Shown: piece after piece, positions 6,624-14,691 of the stretch
Layout of the letters: every line of letters starts with the position of its first letter
Numbering within the stretch: the stretch's first letter is position 1
Assembly (NCBI GenBank): GCA_947599925.1
Contig: CANQFT010000018.1
Coordinates: forward strand, 1 to 44,427
From: an uncultured Oscillospiraceae bacterium
Lineage (GTDB): Bacteria; Bacillota; Clostridia; Oscillospirales; Oscillospiraceae
Length of the DNA stretch: 44,427 bases
Reading direction: 5' to 3'
The notes under the pieces: generated by a model
Seen by the model: only the letters and a program-made list of their open reading frames with translations
Databases searched by the model: none
Told to the model about the DNA's origin: nothing
Position numbers and translations under genes: made by a program

Positions 6624-6699
6624 TGGAGCTGGTGGACGGACTCGAACCCCCGACCTGCTGATTACAAATCAGCTGCTCTACCAACTGAGCTACACCAGC
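6624..6699 (-). tRNA. tRNA-Thr (anticodon TGT)
   Basis: The acceptor stem GCTGGTG/CACCAGC, the D-arm AGCTCAGTTGGTAGAGC, the anticodon stem GCTGA-TTTGTAA-TCAGC and the T-arm GGGGGTTCGAGTCC are present, with an encoded CCA end. The anticodon TGT reads ACA threonine codons. Confidence 0.95.
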
Positions 6700-6728
6700 A
6701 TATGGCGCTCGGTCCAACAGCGGAGGTA

Positions 6729-6757
6729 ATTCTAACAAAAAAAGAGCCGTTTGTCAA
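6729..6757 (-). promoter_or_regulatory. promoter of the Thr-Tyr tRNA pair
   Basis: On the minus strand TTGACA, a 17-bp spacer and TAGAAT lie about 30 bases upstream of tRNA-Thr. Confidence 0.8.
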
Positions 6758-6778
6758 CACCTATTTTTGTCTGCCGCC

Positions 6779-6807
6779 TTGTGGTTTGCCCCGCCGTATG
6801 CTATAAT
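6779..6807 (+). promoter_or_regulatory. promoter of the HAD-to-comF gene run
   Basis: TTGTGG, a 17-bp spacer and TATAAT lie 53 bases upstream of the first ATG. It is the only obvious promoter before 13,339, so it may drive the whole run. Confidence 0.65.
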
Positions 6808-6860
6808 ATCCCTCAGAAATTTCCAGATAGAAATGATTCCAAACAGAAATGAGGGCGACT

Positions 6861-7523
6861 ATGAAATACCGCGGCATTTTTTTCGACTTTGACTACACCT
6901 TGGGGGACGCCACCGAGGCCATCATAGCGGGATTTCTCTACGGATTGCACACCATGGGCTATCCCATCCCCACGCGCGAGGAGATCCGCCTCACGGTGGG
7001 GTTTGTGCTCCAAGACGGCTTCACCCGTCTCACCGGCGTGACCGACGAGGCCAAGCGGGACGAATTTTGCCGTCTCTACCGCAGCATCGGCACCCCCGCG
7101 CAGATCGCCACCGCCGTCCTCTGCGACGGCGCCCGCGAACTGCTGGAGGACCTCCACGGCCGGGGCGTGAAGCTGGCGGTGGTCAGCTCCAAGCCCAAGC
7201 ACATCCTCTCCAAGATCCTGGAGCGGCAGGGCATTCTGGACCTTCTGGACTTCGTGGTGGGCCCCGACCAACTGCCCCGGCCCAAGCCGGACCCGGCGGG
7301 CATCCTGGCGGCGCTGGAGGCCACGGGGCTGGGCAGGGACGAGGTGCTCTACTGCGGGGACACCGTCATCGACGCCGGCGCGGGCCAGAACGCGGGGGTG
7401 GACTTTTGCGCCGTTTTGAACGGCACCACCCCCGCTGAACAGTTTGGCCCCTACCCCCATGTCCAGATCGCCCCCGATCTCCCCGCGCTCCACGCCTGGC
7501 TCACGGGGGAGGGGCTGGTATGA
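6861..7523 (+). CDS. HAD-superfamily hydrolase (phosphoglycolate phosphatase-like)
   Basis: This is a 220-residue cytoplasmic phosphatase. Motif I is FFDFDYT (D9 nucleophile, D11 acid/base), motif II is VVSSK, motif III lies around KPDP and motif IV is GDTVIDAGAG. An alpha-helical cap follows motif I, as in the Gph/PgmB class. The substrate cannot be told from sequence; phosphoglycolate or small sugar phosphates are typical. The ATG at 6861 is preferred over the one at 6849 because GAGGG lies at correct distance only from the former. It overlaps ymdB by four bases (ATGA). Confidence 0.85.
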   Translation: MKYRGIFFDFDYTLGDATEAIIAGFLYGLHTMGYPIPTREEIRLTVGFVLQDGFTRLTGVTDEAKRDEFCRLYRSIGTPAQIATAVLCDGARELLEDLHGRGVKLAVVSSKPKHILSKILERQGILDLLDFVVGPDQLPRPKPDPAGILAALEATGLGRDEVLYCGDTVIDAGAGQNAGVDFCAVLNGTTPAEQFGPYPHVQIAPDLPALHAWLTGEGLV

Positions 7524-8299
7524 TCTTCAAACTGCTGGCCGTGGGCGACGTGGTGGGGGAAAGCGGCGTGGCCATGCTGCGAGAGCGCCTGCCCCGGCTC
7601 CGCAAGGCCCACGGCGTGGGATTTGTGGTGGTCAACGGGGAAAACGCCGACGGCGTGGGCATCCACCCCCGCCAGGCCGACGCGATTTTTGAGGCCGGGG
7701 CCGACGTGATCACCCTGGGCAACCACACCTGGAACCGGCTGCAGATCGCCAAATACCTGGACAGCCACGACGCCATCCTCCGCCCCGCCAACTTCACAAG
7801 CCGCGTCCCAGGACGGGGCTTTGGGGTCTTTGCCGGGCCCCAGGGCATCCGCGTGGGCGTGCTGAACCTCATCGGCCGCACCGGTATGGACCCCAACGTG
7901 GACAACCCCTTCCCCATCGCCCAGCGGTTGCTGCGGGACGGGGACTGCGACGTGGCGGTGGTGGATCTCCACGCCGAGGCCACCAGCGAGAAGGGCGCCA
8001 TGGCCTGGTATCTGGACGGCAAGGCGGCGGCCCTCTGGGGCACCCACACCCATGTGCCCACCGCCGATCTGCAGATCTTGCCCGGCGGGTTGGGCTTTGT
8101 CACCGACCTGGGCATGACAGGCCCCAGCCAGTCTGTGCTGGGCATTCGCCCGGAGAGCGCCCTGAACCGATTTCTGGGCGGTCTGCCCACCCGCTACGAG
8201 CCGGCGGAGGGGCCTTGCAAGCTGGAGAGCGTCCTCTTCACCCTGGACGCCGGGTCCGGCAAATGTCTGGGCCTGGAGCGGCTGGATGTGTTTGAATGA
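7520..8299 (+). CDS. ymdB: YmdB-family metallophosphoesterase
   Basis: The 259-residue protein matches the YmdB (TIGR00282) phosphodiesterase family. GDVVGESG at residues 9-16, NGENADG, GNHTWN, DLHAEATSEK and GTHTHVPTAD provide the metal and phosphate ligands in the usual order. In Bacillus YmdB hydrolyses 2',3'-cyclic nucleotides and affects biofilm and sporulation decisions. Its length is normal for the family. The ATG overlaps the preceding stop, and its own stop is followed within 20 bases by the nuclease gene, so the genes are translationally linked. Confidence 0.93.
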   Translation: MIFKLLAVGDVVGESGVAMLRERLPRLRKAHGVGFVVVNGENADGVGIHPRQADAIFEAGADVITLGNHTWNRLQIAKYLDSHDAILRPANFTSRVPGRGFGVFAGPQGIRVGVLNLIGRTGMDPNVDNPFPIAQRLLRDGDCDVAVVDLHAEATSEKGAMAWYLDGKAAALWGTHTHVPTADLQILPGGLGFVTDLGMTGPSQSVLGIRPESALNRFLGGLPTRYEPAEGPCKLESVLFTLDAGSGKCLGLERLDVFE

Positions 8300-8313
8300 G
8301 GGGAGGGACCCAT

Positions 8314-9378
8314 ATGCTCACCTTGCTCCACGCGGCGGACCTCCATCTGGACTCGCCCTTTCGCTCTCTGCCCGCGGCGGAGGCCCAGGCCCGGCGGGCC
8401 GGACAGCGCAAGGCGCTGGAGGGTCTGCGGGACCTGGCTCTGGACCACGGCGCGGAGCTGATGCTCCTGCCCGGCGACCTCTTTGACAGCCAGCAGGTCT
8501 ACCCTGAGACCCTGGAGACCCTGGCCAAGACCCTGGGCAGTCTCCCGTGCCCGGTGGTCATCGCGCCGGGCAACCACGACTATTATTCCGAGCGCTCCCC
8601 CTACGCCCGACCCATCTGGCCGGAAAACGTCCACATCTTCACCTCTGAGGCCGTGACCGCCCTCCCCTTTCCGGAGCTGGGGGTGACGGTCTACGGCTGC
8701 GCCTTCACTTCCCCGTTCCGGGACGACGACCCCTTGGCGGGCTTCGCCGCGGAGCGGGACGGCACCCTCGCCATCGGATGCTTCCACGGCGATGTGGGCG
8801 GCCGGAGCCGTTACGCCCCCATCGCGCCGGAGAGCCTGGCCCACAGCGGCCTGGCCTACGCCGCCCTGGGCCATGTCCACGCCATGGAGTTCCACGCCGA
8901 CGCCCCCACGCCCTGGGCCTACTCCGGCTGTGCTCAGGGCAGGGGCTTTGACGAGTTGGGGGACAAGGGCGCCCTGCTGGCGCGCGTGGAGGGCGGCCGG
9001 GCGGAGAGCCGGCTGCTGGCCCTGCCCGGTCCCCGGTACTGGGCCCTGTCCCTGCCGGCGGAGGCCGACCTCCGCCAAGCCCTGGCGGGCAAGGAGGGCG
9101 ACTACGTCCGCCTCACCCTCACGGGCCGGAGCGGGGCTCTGGATCTGCCCGCCCTGCAGGATCTGGGCGAGGGCCTCTGCCGCGTCTTTCAACTGCGGGA
9201 CGAGACCCTGCCCCCGCTGGACCTCTGGGCCCGCGCGGAGGAGGACACCCTTACCGGCCACTTCGTCCGGGAACTGCGGGGGCGGCTGGACGCCGCCGGA
9301 GACGCGGAAAAACCTCTGCTGCTGGACGCCCTGCGGTGGGGTCTGGCCGCGTTGGAGGGAAGGGAGGGTCCCCAGTGA
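8314..9378 (+). CDS. DNA repair exonuclease, SbcD/YhaO-like
   Basis: This 354-residue calcineurin-type phosphoesterase carries HAADLHLDSPF, LLPGDLFDS, PGNHDYY, GCFHGD and ALGHVHAME, the ordered motifs of Mre11/SbcD nucleases. The second half is a smaller capping domain. In Bacillus the homologue YhaO is paired with the ATPase YhaN, as here. The ATG at 8314 is chosen because GGGGAGGG ends seven bases before it; the ATG at 8296 has no such site. The next gene starts on its stop codon (GTGA), so the two subunits are probably made in step and form a Rad50/Mre11-like complex. Confidence 0.9.
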   Translation: MLTLLHAADLHLDSPFRSLPAAEAQARRAGQRKALEGLRDLALDHGAELMLLPGDLFDSQQVYPETLETLAKTLGSLPCPVVIAPGNHDYYSERSPYARPIWPENVHIFTSEAVTALPFPELGVTVYGCAFTSPFRDDDPLAGFAAERDGTLAIGCFHGDVGGRSRYAPIAPESLAHSGLAYAALGHVHAMEFHADAPTPWAYSGCAQGRGFDELGDKGALLARVEGGRAESRLLALPGPRYWALSLPAEADLRQALAGKEGDYVRLTLTGRSGALDLPALQDLGEGLCRVFQLRDETLPPLDLWARAEEDTLTGHFVRELRGRLDAAGDAEKPLLLDALRWGLAALEGREGPQ

Positions 9379-11183
9379 ACATCCTCTCCATGACCGCCAC
9401 CTTTGGCTGCCTGGACGGGGCCACCCTCACCCTCGGCCCGGGCCTCAACCTGCTGGAACTGCCCAACGAGAGCGGAAAATCCACCTGGTGCGCTTTTTTG
9501 CGGGCCATGCTGTACGGCCTGGAGAGCCGCAAAGGCGGCGCCCTGTCTGAGCGCAACCGATACACGCCCTGGTCGGGCAACCCCATGGGAGGCAGGGTCG
9601 ATCTGCTGTGGCAGGGCCGGGCCATCACCCTGCGCCGCTTCCCCAAGGGCGCGAACCCCTTTGGGGGCTTTCAGGCCGTCTACACCGGCACGGAGGAGCC
9701 GGTGCCCGGTCTCACCGGCGACAACGCCGGGGAGGTGCTGTTGGGGATCACAAAAGAGGTCTTTCAGCGCACCTGCTTCATCCCCCAGGGCGGCCTGGGC
9801 GTGGACGCCTCCGGCGACCTGGAGCGCCGGGTGACCGCGCTGGCCACCTCCGGAGAGGAGGATGTGTCCTACTCCGACGCGGAAAAGCGCCTGCGGGACT
9901 GGCGCAACCAGCGCCAGTCCAACCGCGCCACCGGCACCCTGCCCAAACTCCGCGCACAACTGGAACAGCTCCAGCTCCAGCGGCAGCGGCTGTTGGACGC
10001 CAGGACCGCCGGGCAACAGGCCCAGCGGCAGCTGGGGCAGTTGGAGGCGGAGCTGGCGGAGGTGGAGCGGGATCTGGCCCGCCACAGCCGCAAGGCCGAG
10101 GCGGACAGGCTGGCCCAGCAACGGGCCCGATACGAGCAGACGGCCCAGGCCTTGGCCCAGGCGGAGGAGGCGGCCTCCCTCGCCCGGTCCCAGGCGGAGA
10201 CCGCGCTGGGCCAGGTCCCGCCCCCGCCCAGGCCGGGGCCCTGGGTGTGGCTTCCCGCGCTGGCGGGGCTTCTCCTCTTGTGCGTTCTGGCCCCTGTGGG
10301 CGCGACGGCCCGCCTTGCCTGGGTGGTGACCCTTGGGGTGCTGGCCGCCCTGGTGGGGGCGGCGGCGTCTTTCCCGCTGGCCCACCGCCGGAAGGTCCGG
10401 GGGCAGCTCTACGCCCAGCGCCACGCCGCCTGGAAGTCGGCCCAGGCAGAGGCCCAGCGGGCCCAGACCGAATGGGTGGCCGCCCGCGCCGCGTGGGACG
10501 CCGTCTCCGCCGCCGGCGAGCCGGCCGCCCCGCCCCCGCTCCAGGACCAGCCCCGCGCCCCTCTGTCCGATGACCAACTGCGGCAGAGGCGGCTCACCGA
10601 GGCCCTGGCCCTGTGCCGGGCCCAGTTGTCCCGCGCCCAGGGACAGGAGGAGGCCCTGGGCGGTCTGGCCGCCATGGACGACCAGGCCAGGGAACTGGAG
10701 GCGCGGCTGGAACTTGTGGAGCGTGAGCTGGCGGCGCTGAACCTGGCCCTGGAGGTCCTGGCCGCGGCCAACGCCGAGCTGCGCTCCCGCTTCTCTCCGG
10801 CGCTGAACGCCGAGGCCGGGGCCATTCTCAGCCGTCTCACCGGCGGAAAATACACCGCCCTCACCTTTACCCGCGCCTTCGAGGCCCTGGCCCAGACCCC
10901 GTCCGGGCCCCGCTCGGCCCAGCTGTTGAGCCAGGGCACCGCCGACCAGACCTACCTGGCCCTGCGGCTCGCCCTGTGCCGTCTGGCCTTGCCGGAGGAG
11001 GGGGCGGCGCCTGTGGTGCTGGACGACGCGCTGGTGCGCTTTGACGACGCGCGGCTGGCCCTGGCCCTGGACGTTCTCTCGGAACTGGCCCAGGAGCGGC
11101 AGGTCCTGCTCTTCACCTGCCAGAGCCGGGAGCGGCTTGCAATTTCCGGGCGGAACGCTTATAATGTTGGCGTCATATCTTGA
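9375..11183 (+). CDS. YhaN-like SMC/Rad50-type ATPase (compact)
   Basis: The 602-residue ATPase has a split ABC-type head. The Walker A (PNESGKST) lies at residues about 32-39. The signature-like LSQGTADQTYLALRLAL and Walker B VVLDDALVRFDD lie near the C-terminus. The Gln/Glu/Ala-rich middle is coiled coil (for example QLEQLQLQRQRLLDART) and is interrupted near residues 290-335 by two hydrophobic helices, a membrane hairpin also reported for YhaN proteins. It is well short of typical YhaN (about 950 aa), having lost coiled-coil length. The GTG start overlaps the nuclease stop. It probably acts with that nuclease in DNA-end processing. Confidence 0.85.
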   Translation: MNILSMTATFGCLDGATLTLGPGLNLLELPNESGKSTWCAFLRAMLYGLESRKGGALSERNRYTPWSGNPMGGRVDLLWQGRAITLRRFPKGANPFGGFQAVYTGTEEPVPGLTGDNAGEVLLGITKEVFQRTCFIPQGGLGVDASGDLERRVTALATSGEEDVSYSDAEKRLRDWRNQRQSNRATGTLPKLRAQLEQLQLQRQRLLDARTAGQQAQRQLGQLEAELAEVERDLARHSRKAEADRLAQQRARYEQTAQALAQAEEAASLARSQAETALGQVPPPPRPGPWVWLPALAGLLLLCVLAPVGATARLAWVVTLGVLAALVGAAASFPLAHRRKVRGQLYAQRHAAWKSAQAEAQRAQTEWVAARAAWDAVSAAGEPAAPPPLQDQPRAPLSDDQLRQRRLTEALALCRAQLSRAQGQEEALGGLAAMDDQARELEARLELVERELAALNLALEVLAAANAELRSRFSPALNAEAGAILSRLTGGKYTALTFTRAFEALAQTPSGPRSAQLLSQGTADQTYLALRLALCRLALPEEGAAPVVLDDALVRFDDARLALALDVLSELAQERQVLLFTCQSRERLAISGRNAYNVGVIS

Positions 11184-11199
11184 TTTTGGAGGGATACAG

Positions 11200-11805
11200 A
11201 TGGCCCTTGAGGACGTAGAAAAAACCCGCGGGGAGGAACTGCCGGAGCCCATGTACCGGCCCCAGGGCGCGGCCCAGAGCTTTTCCGCGGGACTGTACAG
11301 CTGGCTTCAGCCCATTTTGTTCGCCCTGGCGGTGCTCTTTGTGGTGTCCACCTTCCTGGGCCGTCTCATCGGCGTGGACGGCAGCTCCATGGTCCCCACC
11401 CTCCACGACGGCGATATGCTGCTGCTCCGCAGCGCGGGCTATACCCCCACCGCCGGGGACGTGGTGGTGCTGGCACAGGAGTCCTTCCGGGACGGCGCCC
11501 CCATCGTCAAGCGGGTCATCGCCACCGCCGGGCAGAGGGTGGACATCGACTACGCCGCCCACACCGTCTCGGTGGACGGCAAGGTCCTCTCCGAGCCCTA
11601 TCTGGACCCCGACGACCCCATGGTGGAAAAGCCGGGCGCCGTGAACAACCACCTCACCGTCCCCGCCGGGCACATCTTCGTCATGGGGGACAACCGCAAC
11701 AACTCCACCGACTCGCGCTACGGGGAGGTGGGCGTGGTGGACGCCCGGTGCGTGATCGGCAAGGCGGTTTGGAGCCTGATACCCTTTGGGGGGATCGGCC
11801 AATGA
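11200..11805 (+). CDS. lepB: signal peptidase I
   Basis: The 201-residue type I signal peptidase has one N-terminal membrane helix at residues about 35-53. Box B GSSMVPTL holds the catalytic Ser63, KRVIATAGQ holds the catalytic Lys104, and GDNRNNSTDSR is box E. The active site faces the outside and removes signal peptides from exported proteins, which here would include the SLH and cohesin proteins at 23-27 kb. The ATG at 11200 follows GGAGGG at good spacing. The long ORF upstream in this frame is a shadow of the YhaN gene. Confidence 0.95.
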   Translation: MALEDVEKTRGEELPEPMYRPQGAAQSFSAGLYSWLQPILFALAVLFVVSTFLGRLIGVDGSSMVPTLHDGDMLLLRSAGYTPTAGDVVVLAQESFRDGAPIVKRVIATAGQRVDIDYAAHTVSVDGKVLSEPYLDPDDPMVEKPGAVNNHLTVPAGHIFVMGDNRNNSTDSRYGEVGVVDARCVIGKAVWSLIPFGGIGQ

Positions 11806-12050
11806 GACTGGACAAGTGGCTCAAGGTCTCCCGCCTCATCAAGCGCCGCACCGTGGCGAACGAGGCCTGCGACAGCGAGCGCGTCTGGGTGGGCGGACGG
11901 CCCCAGCGGGCCTCCTACGAGGTGAAGATCGGAGACGTCATCGAACTGCGTTTCGGCCAGCGGACCACCCGCGTGGAGGTGCTGGCTGTGGACGAGCACG
12001 CGCAAAAGGACGAGGCCGCGGCCCTCTATCGGGAGTTGGGCGGCGGATAA
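11802..12050 (+). CDS. rqcP: S4-domain RNA-binding protein RqcP (YabO-like)
   Basis: This 82-residue protein is almost entirely one S4 domain (MRLDKWLKVSRLIKRRT...VWVGG...YEVKIGDVIELRFG). Members of this family, RqcP/Hsp15, bind 23S rRNA and the P-site tRNA on stalled 50S subunits and help RqcH add alanine tails. The ATG overlaps the signal peptidase stop (ATGA). The length is typical. In many Bacillota it sits near yabP/divIC; here it is in a mixed operon. Confidence 0.9.
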   Translation: MRLDKWLKVSRLIKRRTVANEACDSERVWVGGRPQRASYEVKIGDVIELRFGQRTTRVEVLAVDEHAQKDEAAALYRELGGG

Positions 12051-12086
12051 GTCCGCCGCCATTTGATTTTCTTGAGGAGGGATAGC

Positions 12087-12692
12087 TTGACCCGGTGGAA
12101 AACTGCCCTGCGGACCTATGCCATCATGGCCCTGGGCTCCTTTATCCTGGCCTTCGGGCTCTACAATATCCACGTCCAATCCGGCGTCACCGAGGGTGGC
12201 ATCTTAGGCGCCACCCTCCTTTTGCGCCACTTTTTCCATCTCTCGCCCAGCGTCAGCGAGATCGTGCTGGACCTGATCTGCTACCTGGCCGCCTTTCGGG
12301 TGCTGGGCAAGGGCTTCGCAAAAAACGCCATCATCTCCACCTTGCTCTACGCCGGGTTTTACGCCCTGTTGGAGCGGTTCCCGCCCCTGGCCCACGACCT
12401 GAGCGACTACCCCTGGCTGGCGGCGGTCTTGGGGGCTTTGCTGGTGGGGGTGGGGGTGGGACTGGTGGTGAACGCCGGAGGCGCCTGCTGCGGCGACGAC
12501 GCGCTGGCCCTTACCATCTCACGCCTCACCGGATGGGACGTGGGCCGGTGCTACTTTATCACCGACCTGACCGTGCTGACCCTGTCCCTGAGTTACATCC
12601 CCCTGTCCCGCCTGGCCTGGTCCCTGCTCAGCGTCACCCTCTCCTCGGCCATCATCAGCCTCATCCAAAGGCCCAGGGAGGTGACGGCGTGA
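12087..12692 (+). CDS. YitT/YczE-type membrane protein
   Basis: The 201-residue protein has five or six hydrophobic helices and the DUF161-like pattern FGLYNIHVQSGVTEGGILGATLLL near the start and GGACCGDDALALTISR after helix 4. Those signatures mark the YitT family of predicted inner-membrane proteins, whose transported substrate is unknown. A C-terminal DUF2179 domain, common in longer YitT proteins, is absent. TTG at 12087 is chosen as the start because GAGGAGGG lies five bases upstream. The next gene starts on its stop codon (GTGA). Confidence 0.8.
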   Translation: MTRWKTALRTYAIMALGSFILAFGLYNIHVQSGVTEGGILGATLLLRHFFHLSPSVSEIVLDLICYLAAFRVLGKGFAKNAIISTLLYAGFYALLERFPPLAHDLSDYPWLAAVLGALLVGVGVGLVVNAGGACCGDDALALTISRLTGWDVGRCYFITDLTVLTLSLSYIPLSRLAWSLLSVTLSSAIISLIQRPREVTA

Positions 12693-13339
12693 GGCGGATC
12701 CTGCGGGACCTCTTTTTCCCGCCCCGCTGCCCCTTCTGCGGACGGGTCCTGGACGCGGAGGCCATCTGCCCCGACTGCCAGGAGGGGCTTCCCTGGCTGG
12801 TGGGCCGCTCGGCCCAGCGCCGGCCGGAACACATCGAGCTGTGTGTCTCGCCCCTTCGGTACGAGGGGCTGGTCCGCCCCTGCGTCCACCGCTACAAATT
12901 CCGCCGCCGCCGGGGCTACGCCAGGGTCCTGGGGCCGCTGTGCGCCCAGTGCGTCCACGACCACATGGGCCAGCGGTCCTTCGATCTCGTCTCCTGGCCG
13001 CCCCTCTCCCCAAAGGGACTGAAGCGGCGGGGATTTGACCAGGCCCGGCTGCTGGCCCGCGCCGTGGCGGAGAGTCTGGGCACGGAGGAGACGCCCCTTT
13101 TCCAGAAGCGGGAAACCGCCCAGCAGTCCAGCCTCCGGGCCCCGGCGGCCCGCCGGGCCAACGTGCTGGCGGCCTTCACCCTTTTGGACCCGGAGCTGGT
13201 CCGGGGCAAGACCATCCTGCTGGTGGACGACGTGGTGACCACAGGCTCCACCCTCTCCGAGTGCGCCCGCGTCCTGCTCACCGCCGGGGCAGAGGAGGTC
13301 TGGGCCGTCACCTTGGCCTCGGCCAAAGGTTCTTCATAA
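12689..13339 (+). CDS. comF: ComF-family phosphoribosyltransferase-like competence protein
   Basis: The 216-residue protein begins with a zinc-finger-like CPFCG...CPDC pair (residues about 14-31). It ends with a PRTase fold whose PRPP loop is ILLVDDVVTTGSTLSE. ComF homologues help pull DNA into the cytosol or load single-strand factors during transformation. The GTG start overlaps the YitT stop. The longer upstream frame is a shadow. It is the last gene of the run; mreB follows with its own promoter. Confidence 0.92.
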   Translation: MRRILRDLFFPPRCPFCGRVLDAEAICPDCQEGLPWLVGRSAQRRPEHIELCVSPLRYEGLVRPCVHRYKFRRRRGYARVLGPLCAQCVHDHMGQRSFDLVSWPPLSPKGLKRRGFDQARLLARAVAESLGTEETPLFQKRETAQQSSLRAPAARRANVLAAFTLLDPELVRGKTILLVDDVVTTGSTLSECARVLLTAGAEEVWAVTLASAKGSS

Positions 13340-13344
13340 AAGGC

Positions 13345-13373
13345 TTGCAAAACCCGCCGCTGTCGGATATAAT
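13345..13373 (+). promoter_or_regulatory. promoter of mreB
   Basis: TTGCAA, a 17-bp spacer and TATAAT lie 60 bases upstream of the mreB ATG, within the gap after comF. Confidence 0.8.
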
Positions 13374-13433
13374 AGCCAGGTAGCGATTTCTGCTTGAGAG
13401 TACAACACGTTGAACATATAAGAGGTGCAAAGA

Positions 13434-14456
13434 ATGTTTAGTAAAGACATTGGTATCGACCTCGGCACCGCCTCCGTTCTGGTCTTTGTCCAGGGCAAGG
13501 GCGTGGTCCTCCGTGAGCCCAGCGTGGTGGCCATCGACCGCAACTCCGGCCGGTTGCTGAAAGTCGGCGCGGACGCCCAGCAGATGCTGGGCCGCACGCC
13601 GGGCAACATCGTGGCCATCCGTCCTCTGCGGGAAGGGGTGATCTCCGACTACGACATGACCGAGCGGATGCTCCGGGAGTTTATCCACAAGGTCTCCTCC
13701 TTCCGCATCTTCAAGCCCCGCGTGGTCATCTGCGTCCCCTCCGGCATCACCGAGGTGGAGGAGCGCGCCGTCATCGACGCGGGCGTCCAGGCCGGCGCCC
13801 GCCGGGTCTACCTCATCGAAGAGCCTCTGGCCGCCGCCATCGGCGCGGGCATTGACATCACCAAGCCCGACGGCCACATGGTGGTGGACATCGGCGGCGG
13901 CACCACCGACATCGCCGTCATCTCCCTGTCCGGCATTGTGGAGTCCGCCTCCATCAAGATCGCCGGAGACCAGTTTGACGAGGCCGTGGTGAAATACATT
14001 CGCCGCAAGCACAACGTCCTCATCGGCGAGCGCACCGCCGAGGAGCTGAAAAAGGAGATCGGCTGCGTGTTCCCCCGCCCGGAGGAGCAGAGCGTGGAGG
14101 TCAAGGGCCGCTGTCTGGTCACCGGCCTGCCCAGGGTCTTTACCGTCACCTCCTCCGAGATGATCGAGGCCTTCGAGGAGGTCTCCACCCGCATTCTGGA
14201 AGCCATCCACGGCGTGCTGGAGCGCACGCCGCCGGAGCTGGTGGCGGACATCTCCACAAACGGCATCATCATGACCGGCGGCGGCTCCCTGGTCTGGGGC
14301 TTTGACAAACTCATCGAAAGTCACACCGGCATCGCCACCCACGTGGCCGACGACGCCATCTCCTGCGTGGCCTACGGCACCGGCAAGAGCCTGGAGTGGG
14401 TCAACGATATGCAGGACGGCACCATGAACATCTCCCGGCAGAAGCAGATGAACTGA
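13434..14456 (+). CDS. mreB: MreB/Mbl rod-shape actin
   Basis: The 340-residue bacterial actin carries the nucleotide-binding IDLGTASV at the N-terminus, VCVPSGITEVEERAV, VVDIGGGTTDIAVIS and ITGGGSLVWG-type motifs in order. It polymerises under the membrane and guides peptidoglycan synthesis. mreC and mreD are not next to it, so it is more like the solitary Mbl/MreBH copies of Bacillota. The ATG at 13434 follows AGAGGTG; an in-frame GTG nine bases earlier is less likely. A strong terminator follows the gene. Confidence 0.95.
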   Translation: MFSKDIGIDLGTASVLVFVQGKGVVLREPSVVAIDRNSGRLLKVGADAQQMLGRTPGNIVAIRPLREGVISDYDMTERMLREFIHKVSSFRIFKPRVVICVPSGITEVEERAVIDAGVQAGARRVYLIEEPLAAAIGAGIDITKPDGHMVVDIGGGTTDIAVISLSGIVESASIKIAGDQFDEAVVKYIRRKHNVLIGERTAEELKKEIGCVFPRPEEQSVEVKGRCLVTGLPRVFTVTSSEMIEAFEEVSTRILEAIHGVLERTPPELVADISTNGIIMTGGGSLVWGFDKLIESHTGIATHVADDAISCVAYGTGKSLEWVNDMQDGTMNISRQKQMN

Positions 14457-14472
14457 AAAGCGCCAAACAGAT

Positions 14473-14510
14473 AAAAACGTGAGGACCCCGGAAGGGGTCC
14501 TCACGTTTTT
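14473..14510 (+). terminator. terminator of mreB
   Basis: A 17-bp stem (AAAAACGTGAGGACCCC and its complement, GGAA loop) ends in TTTTT. It lies 16 bases after the mreB stop and just before repeat copy A. Confidence 0.9.
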
Positions 14511-14517
14511 ATGAGCG

Positions 14518-14670
14518 TCAAAGAAGCGGCTTTGCCGCTTCTTTGATGTTCTTTTGCGGCCCGCCGCAGCGCACGGCCCGGCCACCTCGGTGGCCGGGCC
14601 GCACGTTTGCGGGCCGAGTTATTATGCGGCTTTCGCGCCGCCAGGCGCGAAACTCTGCGAGGCGTTTTCG
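14518..14670 (+). repeat. modular structured repeat, copy A (H1-H2-M4)
   Basis: H1 (14518-14546) is a 12-bp hairpin built on CAAAGAAGCGG. H2 (14557-14616) has outer arms CGGCCCGC/GCGGGCCG, conserved internal segments CGCAGCGCAC and GCACGTTT, and a 12-bp inner hairpin (14575-14600). H3 is missing. M4 (14631-14660) is TTTCGCGCC-gcca-GGCGCGAAA followed by CTCTGCGAGGC. The copy follows mreB in the same direction and lies between convergent genes. ORFs called across it are artefacts of the repeat. Confidence 0.85.
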
Positions 14671-14691
14671 TTTGGTTGGCCGGTTCCGAGG

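Noticed and set aside
11041-11199. Longer signal peptidase starting within the ATPase gene
   Set aside because: The first 53 codons of that frame overlap the ATPase gene and have no ribosome site. The ATG at 11200 has GGAGGG upstream and gives a normal family length.
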